A stretch of 18,593 bases of DNA from Clostridiales bacterium (GTDB lineage: Bacteria; Bacillota; Clostridia; Oscillospirales; CAG-272): assembly GCA_004554105.1 (NCBI GenBank), contig SFNW01000028.1, positions 1 to 18,593 on the forward strand, written 5' to 3'. Of this stretch, positions 6,030 through 13,477 are shown in pieces (positions within the stretch are counted from its first letter, which is position 1; every line of letters starts with the position of its first letter). The notes under the pieces are model-generated. The model ran no database searches, was not told where the DNA came from, and saw only the letters and a program-made list of their open reading frames with translations. A program made the translations under genes and the position numbers.

Positions 6030-7194
6030 CCTGTGTGCGGACATCGGATATAAAAGCGTCAATCACTACGGCGAGCAGCTCTGCGGCGACCATGTCGATA
6101 TTGTCGAGCAGGACGAAAATTCGACCGTGATTGTCCTTGCCGACGGGCTGGGCAGCGGCGTTAAGGCGAGCATTCTTTCGACGCTGACCTCGAAAATCAT
6201 CTCGACGATGATGGCAGAGGGGCTGTCGCTCGAGGACTGCGTTTCGACGATTGCCGCAACACTGCCGATTTGCTCGGAGCGCGGCGTCGCCTACTCGACC
6301 TTTACGATTATTCACCTCATCGGCAATGAGACCGCGGAGGTCATTCAGTACGACAATCCGCTGCTGATTTTGCTGCGTGACGGGGAAAATTACGATTATC
6401 CAAAGACCGAAATGACCATCGGCGGCAAGAAGATTTACCGCTCGTCGATAAAACTGCGCGAAAACGATATTTTTGTTGCCATGAGTGACGGCTGCCCCCA
6501 CGCGGGCATCGGCACGGCATACAATTTCGGCTGGAGTCGCGAGGACATCATCGACTTTATGGCGACCGTTTCGGTCGCCGGCTACACGGCAAAAACGCTG
6601 TCGACCATGCTGGTCGACGAGTGCTACAAGCTCTACGGCGAGCAGCCGGGCGACGACGCTACGGCGTGCGTCGTTCGGATTCGTAAGCGTGAGCCGATGA
6701 ACCTGCTGTTCGGTCCTCCCGCCAATCGGGACGACTGCGACCGCATGATGTCGCTTTTCTTCTCCAAGGAGGGCAAACACATCATCTGCGGCGGTACGAC
6801 CTCGTCCATCGCGGCAAAGTATCTGCACAAGCCGCTCAAGGCGAGTCTCAATTTCGAGAGCAGCGACATTCCGCCGACGGCGGAAATCGAGGGCGTCGAC
6901 CTCGTAACCGAGGGCGTCATTACGGTCAACCGCGTTCTGCAATACGCCAAGGACTATCTTGCGGATAACAAGTCCTACGAGCAGTGGAGCATGAAGCGCG
7001 ACGGTGCCTCGCTCATTTGCAGACTGCTGTTTGAAGAGGCGACCGACATTAACTTTTTTGTGGGCAGGGCAGTGAACCCGGCACATCAGAATCCCGACCT
7101 GCCCATCAATTTCAACATCAAGATGAATCTGGTCGAGGAGCTTTCCGAATGCCTGAAGAAGATGGGCAAGCGGATTAAAGTCAGTTATTTTTAA
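6022..7194 (+). CDS. SpoIIE/PP2C-family serine phosphatase linked to HydS, with unassigned C-terminal domain
   Basis: This protein has 390 residues. The first about 220 form a PPM/SpoIIE-type metal-dependent phosphatase: Asp23, Asp41-Gly42 in LADGLGSG, Asp156-Gly157 in MSDG, and Asp211-Asp212 in PGDDATACVV are the expected metal-site motifs. Residues about 226-390 form a second domain that I cannot assign, with the motif ICGGTTSS (255-262) and the stretch LVTEGVIT. The start codon lies inside the end of hydS (8-base overlap), which implies translational coupling and a stoichiometric partner. Phosphatase-linked sensory [FeFe] hydrogenases are a recognised subgroup, so the likely role is to turn H2 or redox sensing into dephosphorylation of an unknown phosphoprotein. 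No transmembrane segment is visible, unlike sporulation SpoIIE. No anti-sigma or anti-anti-sigma partner is encoded in the window. Confidence 0.9.
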   Translation: MNNLCADIGYKSVNHYGEQLCGDHVDIVEQDENSTVIVLADGLGSGVKASILSTLTSKIISTMMAEGLSLEDCVSTIAATLPICSERGVAYSTFTIIHLIGNETAEVIQYDNPLLILLRDGENYDYPKTEMTIGGKKIYRSSIKLRENDIFVAMSDGCPHAGIGTAYNFGWSREDIIDFMATVSVAGYTAKTLSTMLVDECYKLYGEQPGDDATACVVRIRKREPMNLLFGPPANRDDCDRMMSLFFSKEGKHIICGGTTSSIAAKYLHKPLKASLNFESSDIPPTAEIEGVDLVTEGVITVNRVLQYAKDYLADNKSYEQWSMKRDGASLICRLLFEEATDINFFVGRAVNPAHQNPDLPINFNIKMNLVEELSECLKKMGKRIKVSYF

Positions 7195-7205
7195 GAAGGT
7201 GCGGC

Positions 7206-8630
7206 ATGAGAAAATTCGATACCAAAGTTCAATATTTGAAATACAAAGTCCTGCGCGAGGTTGCGCGTCAGGCATGGAAGGACACGCTGTTTGAAAACCT
7301 TCTTGACATTCCGAAGATCATTGTCCCGGGCAATACGCCCACTATGCGCTGCTGCGTCTATAAGGAGCGCGCCATTCTCGCCGAGCGCGTCAAGCTCGCG
7401 ATGGGCGGCGACAAGGACAATCCGAATGTGATCCAGGTCATTGAAATCGCCTGTGACGAATGTCCGGTCGGCGGCTTTGAAGTCACCAACGCCTGCCGCG
7501 GCTGTCTCGCACACCGTTGTGAGGACGTTTGCCGCTTCGGCGCGATTTCGTTTGACGAGAATCACGTTGCGCACATCGACAAGTCGAAGTGCAAGGAATG
7601 CGGCGCCTGCTCCAAGGTCTGCCCCTACACCGCGATTGTCAGCCGCAAGCGTCCCTGCCAAAACGCCTGCAAAATCAAGGCGATTTCAATGAACGAAAAC
7701 AAGGCGGCTTCGATTGACAACGGCAAGTGTATTTCCTGCGGCGCGTGCGTTTATCAGTGCCCGTTCGGCGCGATTATGGACAAATCCTATATTCTGAATG
7801 TCATCGACCTCTTAAAGAAGAGCCTCGAAAATAAGGACATCAAACTCTATGCCGTCGTTGCGCCCTCAATTTCGAGCCAGTTTACCTATGCAAAACTCGG
7901 ACAGGTAGTGACGGGACTGAAAAAACTCGGTTTCCACACGGTCGTTGAAGCGGCGCTCGGCGCGGACATGGTCGCGCAGGCGGAGTCCAAGGAACTTGCC
8001 GAAAAGGGCTTTCTCACCAGTTCCTGCTGTCCGGCGTTTGTCGACTACATAAACAAGGCGTTTCCCGAACTTGTACCCTATGTGTCACACAATCTTTCGC
8101 CGATGGCGACGATCGCAAAATACATCAAGGACACCACGAAGAACGCGAAGGTCGTCTTTATCGGTCCCTGCACGGCAAAAAAAGCCGAGGTTCAGAAAGA
8201 CGCGGTCAAGCCGTATGTTGACGCCGCGCTCACCTTTGAAGAGCTTCAGGCGCTCTTTGACAGCCGCGACCTCGACATTACGACGCTTGAAGATGGGGTT
8301 CTCGACAATGCGTCCTACTTCGGCAGAATTTTCGCCCGCTGCGGCGGTTTATCCGACGCGGTGGCACAGGGACTCAAGGAGCACGGTATCACCGATTTCG
8401 AGCTGAAGCCCTGTTCCTGCGACGGCATCGAAGCCTGCCGCGTTGCGCTGCTGAAAAAGAGCAAAAATCTGCTCGACGCCAACTTTATCGAGGGCATGGC
8501 GTGCATCGGCGGCTGCATCGGCGGTGCGGGCTGCCTGACCCACGGCGAAAAGAACAAAGCCGAGGTCGACAAATACGGCAGGGAAGCACTCGAAAAGACG
8601 ATTTCCGACGCCGTTTCCGTACTGAAATAA
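7206..8630 (+). CDS. Ferredoxin-linked [FeFe] hydrogenase, group B type (HydA2-like)
   Basis: This 474-residue protein is the last gene of the operon, 12 bases after the phosphatase gene. An N-terminal region of about 80 residues precedes a stretch with 16 cysteines (Cys83 to Cys185). It includes CxxC-x4-C-x3-C and CxxCxxCxxxCP ferredoxin signatures and could hold up to four [4Fe-4S] clusters. The H-cluster domain follows: Cys274/Cys275 in SSCCPAF, Cys322 in GPCTAKK, and Cys433/Cys437 in EGMACIGGC. The proton-relay cysteine (274) and Met431 next to the cluster are kept, as expected for a catalytically competent enzyme, while Gly replaces the Met before the PC motif. These loop variants fit group B rather than the well-studied group A. 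Likely reaction: 2 H+ plus two reduced ferredoxins to H2, though the direction in vivo is not readable. No NADH-binding partner is encoded, so it is not obviously electron-bifurcating. Confidence 0.92.
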   Translation: MRKFDTKVQYLKYKVLREVARQAWKDTLFENLLDIPKIIVPGNTPTMRCCVYKERAILAERVKLAMGGDKDNPNVIQVIEIACDECPVGGFEVTNACRGCLAHRCEDVCRFGAISFDENHVAHIDKSKCKECGACSKVCPYTAIVSRKRPCQNACKIKAISMNENKAASIDNGKCISCGACVYQCPFGAIMDKSYILNVIDLLKKSLENKDIKLYAVVAPSISSQFTYAKLGQVVTGLKKLGFHTVVEAALGADMVAQAESKELAEKGFLTSSCCPAFVDYINKAFPELVPYVSHNLSPMATIAKYIKDTTKNAKVVFIGPCTAKKAEVQKDAVKPYVDAALTFEELQALFDSRDLDITTLEDGVLDNASYFGRIFARCGGLSDAVAQGLKEHGITDFELKPCSCDGIEACRVALLKKSKNLLDANFIEGMACIGGCIGGAGCLTHGEKNKAEVDKYGREALEKTISDAVSVLK

Positions 8631-8637
8631 GCAAAAC

Positions 8638-8668
8638 AGGCAGCCTCAAAAGCGGCTGCCTTATTTTA
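8638..8668. terminator. Terminator between convergent hydrogenase operon and GNAT gene
   Basis: The 8-bp stem AGGCAGCC (8638-8645)/GGCTGCCT (8654-8661) with an 8-base loop is followed on the plus strand by a T-rich tail (TTATTTTAT). On the minus strand the hairpin is followed by TGTTTT, so it can serve both converging genes. Confidence 0.85.
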
Positions 8669-8676
8669 TACTGTTT

Positions 8677-9168
8677 TCAGCAATACTGATACGCGAAACG
8701 CTCGGTGCCGTCCTCGGCGTAGATGATGCCGCAGTACGCAAAGCCGCGGCGGGTTACGAGATGCTGCATGACAAGATTGTTGCGGTGGGTGTCGATGCGA
8801 AGATTGTCAATTTTCTCAAGGCAATAGTCAATCGCGGTGTCAAACACGCCGCGTCGCTCGCCGCTGCTCGCGATGCGGTGAATCGTGCCGTATTCGCGCT
8901 CGTTTTTCCATGCGCCGTCGAGAATCACGGCGTAGGTCGGGTCTTTGCCGATGATAAAGACGAAAACGCCTTGCACCAGCCCTTCCTCATCTACACAGAC
9001 ATAGGAGATTTGTTTTTCGATGTCGGCTTCGACCGTTTCCCGCGTAGGATAGACGTTGCTCCACTGCGTCGGGTTGCCGTTTTCACGCATAAAGACCTGT
9101 GCGCGGGTGTAGATTTCCATGATGCGCGCAAGGTCGCTTTTCTTTGCATTCCGTATCGTCATTTTCAT
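8677..9168 (-). CDS. GNAT-family N-acetyltransferase
   Basis: This 163-residue protein has the GNAT layout. It starts with the beta-1/alpha-1 pattern MTIRNAKKSDLARIMEIY. The central strand and acetyl-CoA-binding stretch is around IHRIASSGERRG (about residues 96-107), followed by the helix VFDTAIDYCLEKI. The C-terminal LRIDTHRNNLVMQHLVTRRG is the usual GNAT motif B region, ending in a GF turn. The acetyl-CoA loop is a loose version of the family motif (GERRGVF). The substrate cannot be predicted. Its ATG overlaps the TGA of the ABC-F gene by four bases (ATGA), so the two are co-transcribed and probably translationally coupled. Confidence 0.88.
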   Translation of the reverse strand: MKMTIRNAKKSDLARIMEIYTRAQVFMRENGNPTQWSNVYPTRETVEADIEKQISYVCVDEEGLVQGVFVFIIGKDPTYAVILDGAWKNEREYGTIHRIASSGERRGVFDTAIDYCLEKIDNLRIDTHRNNLVMQHLVTRRGFAYCGIIYAEDGTERFAYQYC

Positions 9169-11114
9169 TCTTCAGTCCATTCATAGAGCTGCAGCAGTCT
9201 GTCCTCAATCACTGTCTTGCGGTCGTCGAGCTCCGCCGCGCGGACATAGTCGCTCGCCGCGTCGCCGTACAGCTCGTCGGTCACCTTGGCAAGCTCGATT
9301 TCCAGCTCCTCGATTTCCTTGCGATATGCCGCAAGCTTTTTTTCTTCTTTCCGCTTTTCCGCAAGCTCACGCTTCTGCTGCATGAAGTCTTCTTTGCTTC
9401 CGCTGCGCTCGGGCTTTTCCTCCGGCTCGGCGGCAAGCGCCGCTTCGGGAGAGAAGAGCAGCTCGCGCTTTGCGCGGTACGCGGCATAAATGTCGGTATC
9501 AAAGGACGCGGGCGTGAACACAAAGGTGGAGCAGGGGAACTCGGGCGGCATGATTTCGATGATTTTCGTCGCCAACTTTTCGATGAAATAGCGGTCGTGC
9601 GAAACGCAAATCAGTGTGCCGTCGAATGCGCGAAGCGCGTCCTCAAGCACCTCACGCGAGGGAATGTCGAGGTGGTTGGTCGGCTCGTCGAGAATCAAAA
9701 GGTTGACCTTGGAGAGAATCAGCTTTGCCATCGTAAGCCGCGCGCGCTCGCCGCCGCTGAGGTCAGCCACCCGCTTTTCGGTGTCCTCGCACTTGAACAA
9801 AAAGAGCGCAAGCGTGCTGCGAATATCGTACTCGGTCAGCGTCGGATAGGCGTTCCAAAGCTCGTCGAGGACGGTCGAAGTTTCGTCGAGATTCTGATTT
9901 TCCTGGTCGTAGTACGCCGCCTTGATGTTATAGCCCAGTTCGACCGTGCCGCCGGTCGGCGAAAGTTTTCCGACAAGCACCTTCATCAGCGTCGACTTGC
10001 CGCAGCCGTTGGGCCCGGCGAAAAACACGCGCTCGCCTTTTTTGATAAGAAAGGTCAAATCCTTGAAAACCGTCTTTTCGCCGAACCGCATTGAAAGACT
10101 GTCCGCGCGGACAACCTCGTTTGCGCTCGGCGGCGCGCTTTGGAACGACATACGGATAGACTTTAAATCCTCGGTCGGCTTCTCGACCTTATCCATGTGC
10201 TTGATGTAGTTTTCCTTGGCGCGTATCGTGACAAAATTATGCTCCTGCCCCCAGCGACGCTGCTGTTCAATCATCGCCTCGACGCGGGCGATCTCCTTTT
10301 GCTGCTGATTGTATTTTCTCAGCTCCGCCTCGCGGTTTTCGGCGCGCTGCCGCTGCGCCTCGGTGTAGTTGCCGTTATAGAGCTTTGCGCTGTGATGCTC
10401 GATGTGCAGGGTCTTGTTTGTCACGCGGTCGAGAAAATAGCGGTCGTGCGAAATGACCAGTACGGTGTTGCGATAGGCGGCAAGAAAGCCCTCGAGCCAG
10501 TCAATCGTCTCGACGTCGAGATGGTTGGTCGGCTCGTCGAGCATCAGAATATCCGGCTCGGACGCGAGCAGCCGCGCAAGCGCAAGCCGCGTGCGCTGTC
10601 CGCCGCTGAGAGAGGTGACCGGCAGCGCCATCATCGTCTCGTCAAAGCCCATTTTGGCAAGAATACTTTTGCATTTGCCGCGAAAATACTGACCGCCGTT
10701 TTGCGCAAAACTGTGACTGAGTTCGCTGAATTCTGCCGCAAGCGCACTGTAGCTGTCCGAGGTTACGTCCATGCGCGACGCAAGCGTTTTTTCAAGCTCG
10801 TCGAGCCGCTTTTCCGCCGCCAGCAACGCCGGAAACGCGAGATACATGTGCTCAAGCGCACTCTCGCCGCCGACCTCCTCGGTCATATCGGCGTTCTGCG
10901 CAAGCAGTCCGATTGTTTTTCCCTTGGAGACATAGACCGCGCCGCTGTCCGCCGTATACTCGCCGGTAATCAGGCGGAACAGGGAGGTTTTGCCCGCGCC
11001 GTTGACCCCGATGATGCCGAGGCGGTCACCCTCATTGACGGAAAACGAAATATTTTCAAGGACCGTCGCCGTGCCGAATTTCAGCGTCAGCTCGGTCGTA
11101 CTCAGAATAATCAT
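9165..11114 (-). CDS. ABC-F family ATPase (ribosome-associated translation factor type)
   Basis: This 649-residue protein has two ABC domains and no membrane segments, the hallmark of ABC-F proteins, which bind the ribosomal E-site and act on stalled or antibiotic-bound ribosomes. Domain 1 has Walker A GVNGAGKT (36-43), signature LSGGQ (169-173) and Walker B ILMLDE (189-194) followed by PTNHLD. Domain 2 has Walker A GPNGCGKST (367-375), LSGGERARL and LLILDEPTNHLD. Between them lies a charged helical linker containing WGQEHNFVTIRAKENYI, the region that contacts P-site tRNA in this family. The final about 90 residues are a Lys/Glu-rich coiled coil as in YdiF/Uup-like members. A housekeeping role is more likely than drug resistance, but motifs alone cannot separate these. 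ATG 11114 is the first codon of the family-typical N-terminus (MIILSTTELTLKFG). Confidence 0.95.
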   Translation of the reverse strand: MIILSTTELTLKFGTATVLENISFSVNEGDRLGIIGVNGAGKTSLFRLITGEYTADSGAVYVSKGKTIGLLAQNADMTEEVGGESALEHMYLAFPALLAAEKRLDELEKTLASRMDVTSDSYSALAAEFSELSHSFAQNGGQYFRGKCKSILAKMGFDETMMALPVTSLSGGQRTRLALARLLASEPDILMLDEPTNHLDVETIDWLEGFLAAYRNTVLVISHDRYFLDRVTNKTLHIEHHSAKLYNGNYTEAQRQRAENREAELRKYNQQQKEIARVEAMIEQQRRWGQEHNFVTIRAKENYIKHMDKVEKPTEDLKSIRMSFQSAPPSANEVVRADSLSMRFGEKTVFKDLTFLIKKGERVFFAGPNGCGKSTLMKVLVGKLSPTGGTVELGYNIKAAYYDQENQNLDETSTVLDELWNAYPTLTEYDIRSTLALFLFKCEDTEKRVADLSGGERARLTMAKLILSKVNLLILDEPTNHLDIPSREVLEDALRAFDGTLICVSHDRYFIEKLATKIIEIMPPEFPCSTFVFTPASFDTDIYAAYRAKRELLFSPEAALAAEPEEKPERSGSKEDFMQQKRELAEKRKEEKKLAAYRKEIEELEIELAKVTDELYGDAASDYVRAAELDDRKTVIEDRLLQLYEWTEE

Positions 11115-11144
11115 AATTACACGCCTTTTTACAAAGATAGTATT

Positions 11145-11173
11145 AGTTTATCACAGTCAGCGCTTCATGTCAA
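11145..11173 (-). promoter_or_regulatory. Sigma-A promoter for the ABC-F/GNAT pair
   Basis: On the minus strand TTGACA (11173-11168, perfect -35) is followed after 17 bases by TAAACT (11150-11145, 4 of 6 to the -10 consensus). The start would lie near 11138, about 24 bases before the ATG at 11114. Confidence 0.6.
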
Positions 11174-11243
11174 ATATAGAAAATTTTGATGCTGATATTT
11201 TTCGCCGTCGCTGCAATACTATTCTTGACAGGAGGAAATCCGT

Positions 11244-11438
11244 ATGAAGAAGATGAGCAAGAATAAAGCGACAACGATGGCAAATGCGGCGCTCACCGGC
11301 ATGATGGTCGGCGCGGCGGTCGGCATGGCGGCAAAGGGAATGATGACGCCGAAAAAGCGGAAGCTGACCAAAACGGCTTCCAAGGCGATTGGCGCCGTCG
11401 GCGAGGCAATGCAGAGCGTTTCCTCGTATCTGAAGTAA
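11244..11438 (+). CDS. Small lysine- and glycine-rich protein of unknown function
   Basis: This 64-residue protein has a strong ribosome binding site (GGAGG at 11231-11235, 8 bases before ATG 11244) and its own terminator immediately downstream, so it is very likely expressed. It begins with a basic stretch (KKMSKNK). A helix of small residues follows (about 11-33, ALTGMMVGAAVGMAAKGM) with G-x3-G and A-x3-A spacing, resembling a glycine-zipper or membrane-leaning helix. Next come a basic hinge (TPKKRKLTK) and a second helix (about 43-64, SKAIGAVGEAMQSVSSYL). It has no cysteine and no cleavable signal. Short proteins of this general style are common in Clostridia, but I know no function. It lies between the divergent ABC-F gene and the convergent flavodiiron gene. 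No convincing promoter was found in its roughly 120-base upstream region. Confidence 0.75.
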   Translation: MKKMSKNKATTMANAALTGMMVGAAVGMAAKGMMTPKKRKLTKTASKAIGAVGEAMQSVSSYLK

Positions 11439-11440
11439 TT

Positions 11441-11475
11441 CAAAGGCGCAGCCCCGTGGGCTGCGCCTTTGATAT
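11441..11475. terminator. Strong shared terminator between the small-protein gene and the flavodiiron gene
   Basis: A perfect 14-bp stem (11441-11454 with 11458-11471, arms CAAAGGCGCAGCCC and its complement) closes on a 3-base loop. T-rich positions within the stem end give short U-runs on both strands. It lies 3 bases after the small-protein stop and 13 bases past the minus-strand flavodiiron stop, so it probably serves both. Confidence 0.85.
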
Positions 11476-11487
11476 AAAAACTCGATT

Positions 11488-13278
11488 TTACGCAATCGGC
11501 TCAAAATCCGCCGCGCCGTGCTTGCAGAGCGGACAGATGTAGTCCTCGGGCAGCGTGTCGCCCTCGTAGACGTAGCCGCAAATCTTGCAGACAAAGCCCT
11601 TCTTGCCCTCGGTTTCGGGCTTCGGCTTGACGTTTTCCTGATAGTAGGTATAGGTCATGGTTGGAATATCGGAGATAACGCGCGCTTCGGTAATACTGCA
11701 AATGAACAGACCGTGTGTGCCGAGGTCGACATACTGCTCGACGCGCAGCGACATAAACGAATTGATGTAGCGGGGCAGGAAGACCAGCCCGTTGTCCGAG
11801 CGGAGCGGCGTGCAGTTTGCAAACTTATCGACATTTCTGCCGCTGACAAAGCCGAAGGTCTCAAATACCTTGAACGGCGCGTCCTCGGACAGGCAGTTGA
11901 TGTTCATGATGCCGGTCTGCTTGATGACGTGGTGCGAATAGTTGTCCTTATTGATGGCAACGGCGACGCGGTTGGGGGAATTGGTGACCTGCGTGACGGT
12001 GTTGACAATCAAGCCGTTGTCCTTTTTGCCGTCGTTTGAGGTGACGACATAGAGTCCGTACCCGATTTTGAAGAGTGCGGAAAGGTCGTTCTTGTTCGCG
12101 GTTTCGCTGCTCTGTGCGATATAGTCGCGGCAAAGCTCGTTTGCCAGTTCGTCGAGCTGTGCGGTGCTTGCTTCGTTCAGCGCCGAGCGAATCGTGACTG
12201 TCGTATCGGTAAAGGTGATGTTCTTGCTGCTTGCAAAGAGATTCTTCATCGTCTTGGCGGCGAGCGGCGCCCACGAGCCGTTTTCAATCAAGCCGACAAC
12301 GCGATTCTGGAAATTGCGCTCGGTCAGGTGCGTGATGAAGGTGTGCATGAACGGGAAAATTTCCGCATTGTAGGTCGTGGTGGCGAGGACAAGCTTGCCG
12401 TAGCGGAAAGCGTCCTCAACCGCCTTTGCCATATCACAGCGGGCGAGGTCGTGGACGACGACCTTAGGGCAGCCGAGTGCACGCAGCTTTTCGGCAAGCA
12501 GCTCGACGGCTCTTTTCGTATGTCCGTAGACCGAGGTATAGGCAATGACAATACCCTCGGTCTCGACCGAATAGGAGGACCAGGTGTTGTACAGTCCGAG
12601 GTAATAACCGAGATTTTCGTTCAGTACGGGACCGTGCAGCGGGCAAATCGTTTGAATGTCGAGCGTCGCCGCCTTTTTCAGGACATTCTGCACCTGCGTG
12701 CCGTACTTGCCGACGATGCCGATATAGTAACGGCGCGCCTCGTCCGCCCACGGCTCGTCAACATCGAGCGCGCCGAACTTGCCGAAGCCGTCTGCCGAGA
12801 ACAGCACCTTGTCGGCGGTATCGTAGGTCATAATGACCTCAGGCCAGTGGACCATCGGCGCGGTCACGAAAGCGAGCGTGTGCTTGCCGAGCGAAAGCGT
12901 GTCGCCCTCGCCGACGACGATGCGGCGGTCTGCATAATCGCAGCCGAAGAACTGCTCCATCATGGCGAACGCCTTGGCAGAGGAAACGACCGTCGTATTG
13001 GCATATACCTTCAGGAAATTGGCGATATTGGCGGAGTGGTCGGGTTCCATGTGCTGCACAACCAAATAGTCGGGCTGACGGTCGCCGAGCAGACTTTGCA
13101 GGTTATCCATCCATTCGTGCGTGAAGCGCGCGTCGACCGTGTCCATAACGGCGATTTTTTCGTCGAGAATGACATAGGAATTATAAGACATTCCGTTTTT
13201 GACGACATACTGTCCCTCAAACAGGTCAACGGCATGGTCATTCACGCCGACATAGCGGATATCTTCGGAAATTTTCAT
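11488..13278 (-). CDS. Flavodiiron protein fused to flavin reductase domain and rubredoxin
   Basis: Flavodiiron proteins reduce O2 to water and/or NO to N2O in the cytoplasm of anaerobes. Of 596 residues, about 1-240 are a metallo-beta-lactamase-like diiron domain with the full ligand set His76-x-Glu78-x-Asp80-His81, His144, Asp163 and His215. About 243-390 are an FMN flavodoxin domain (phosphate loop TSVYGHT from 248). About 405-550 are a flavin reductase-like domain (GLYVVTS, NTVTQVTNSP). The end is a rubredoxin with Cys564-x2-Cys567 and Cys582-x2-Cys585. Fusing the electron-input modules means it may need no separate rubredoxin. ATG 13278 is preferred over an in-frame GTG at 13284, because AGGTG is well spaced from the ATG but abuts the GTG. 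It is a single-gene unit with its own promoter, and likely protects the oxygen-sensitive hydrogenases and AdhE. O2-versus-NO preference is not readable. Confidence 0.96.
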   Translation of the reverse strand: MKISEDIRYVGVNDHAVDLFEGQYVVKNGMSYNSYVILDEKIAVMDTVDARFTHEWMDNLQSLLGDRQPDYLVVQHMEPDHSANIANFLKVYANTTVVSSAKAFAMMEQFFGCDYADRRIVVGEGDTLSLGKHTLAFVTAPMVHWPEVIMTYDTADKVLFSADGFGKFGALDVDEPWADEARRYYIGIVGKYGTQVQNVLKKAATLDIQTICPLHGPVLNENLGYYLGLYNTWSSYSVETEGIVIAYTSVYGHTKRAVELLAEKLRALGCPKVVVHDLARCDMAKAVEDAFRYGKLVLATTTYNAEIFPFMHTFITHLTERNFQNRVVGLIENGSWAPLAAKTMKNLFASSKNITFTDTTVTIRSALNEASTAQLDELANELCRDYIAQSSETANKNDLSALFKIGYGLYVVTSNDGKKDNGLIVNTVTQVTNSPNRVAVAINKDNYSHHVIKQTGIMNINCLSEDAPFKVFETFGFVSGRNVDKFANCTPLRSDNGLVFLPRYINSFMSLRVEQYVDLGTHGLFICSITEARVISDIPTMTYTYYQENVKPKPETEGKKGFVCKICGYVYEGDTLPEDYICPLCKHGAADFEPIA

Positions 13279-13318
13279 GGGCACACCTCGTAAAACATAT
13301 ATTTTTCGTTTTTATACT

Positions 13319-13347
13319 ATTATAAATGTTTTTGCGCGGAATTTCAA
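13319..13347 (-). promoter_or_regulatory. Sigma-A promoter of the flavodiiron gene
   Basis: On the minus strand TTGAAA (13347-13342, 5 of 6) is followed after exactly 17 bases by a perfect TATAAT (13324-13319). The start would fall near 13312, about 34 bases before ATG 13278. Confidence 0.8.
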
Positions 13348-13412
13348 TTGTTTTTACAACAAAACGCAATTTATATGCGAGACTCCGACAAATATTTTAA
13401 AGTAAATATCTG

Positions 13413-13441
13413 TTGCAAAAAGTCGGTTTTTTTGCTATAAT
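13413..13441 (+). promoter_or_regulatory. Sigma-A promoter of the miaB-ylbF-mutS-mutL unit
   Basis: TTGCAA (13413-13418, 4 of 6) and a perfect TATAAT (13436-13441) are 17 bases apart. The start would be near 13448, giving a leader of about 30 bases to ATG 13478. It fires away from the flavodiiron promoter, whose -35 lies 65 bases to the left. Confidence 0.8.
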
Positions 13442-13477
13442 TATTTCTACAGTTTGCAATGCGAAAAAAGGATTTTC

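Noticed and set aside
5884..7275. Long minus-strand open frame opposite the end of hydS and the phosphatase gene
   Set aside because: Composition is typical of an antisense shadow, with no recognisable motif, while the plus strand holds clear PAS/coiled-coil and PP2C sequence.
9144..11189. Two long plus-strand frames (316 and 330 codons) across the ABC-F gene
   Set aside because: Both are reverse-strand shadows of two complete ATPase domains; neither has a start signal or a plausible protein composition.
13311..13326. PerR-box-like repeat (TTATAATAGTATAA on the minus strand) at the flavodiiron promoter
   Set aside because: Flavodiiron genes are PerR targets in some Clostridia, but this repeat is one base short of the 7-1-7 PerR box and is largely explained by the TATAAT element and AT-rich DNA.
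13348..13360. TTGTTTTTACAAC as a second Rex-like site near the flavodiiron promoter
   Set aside because: Only the outer TTGT/ACAA arms are symmetric and the inner bases do not fit the Rex consensus.
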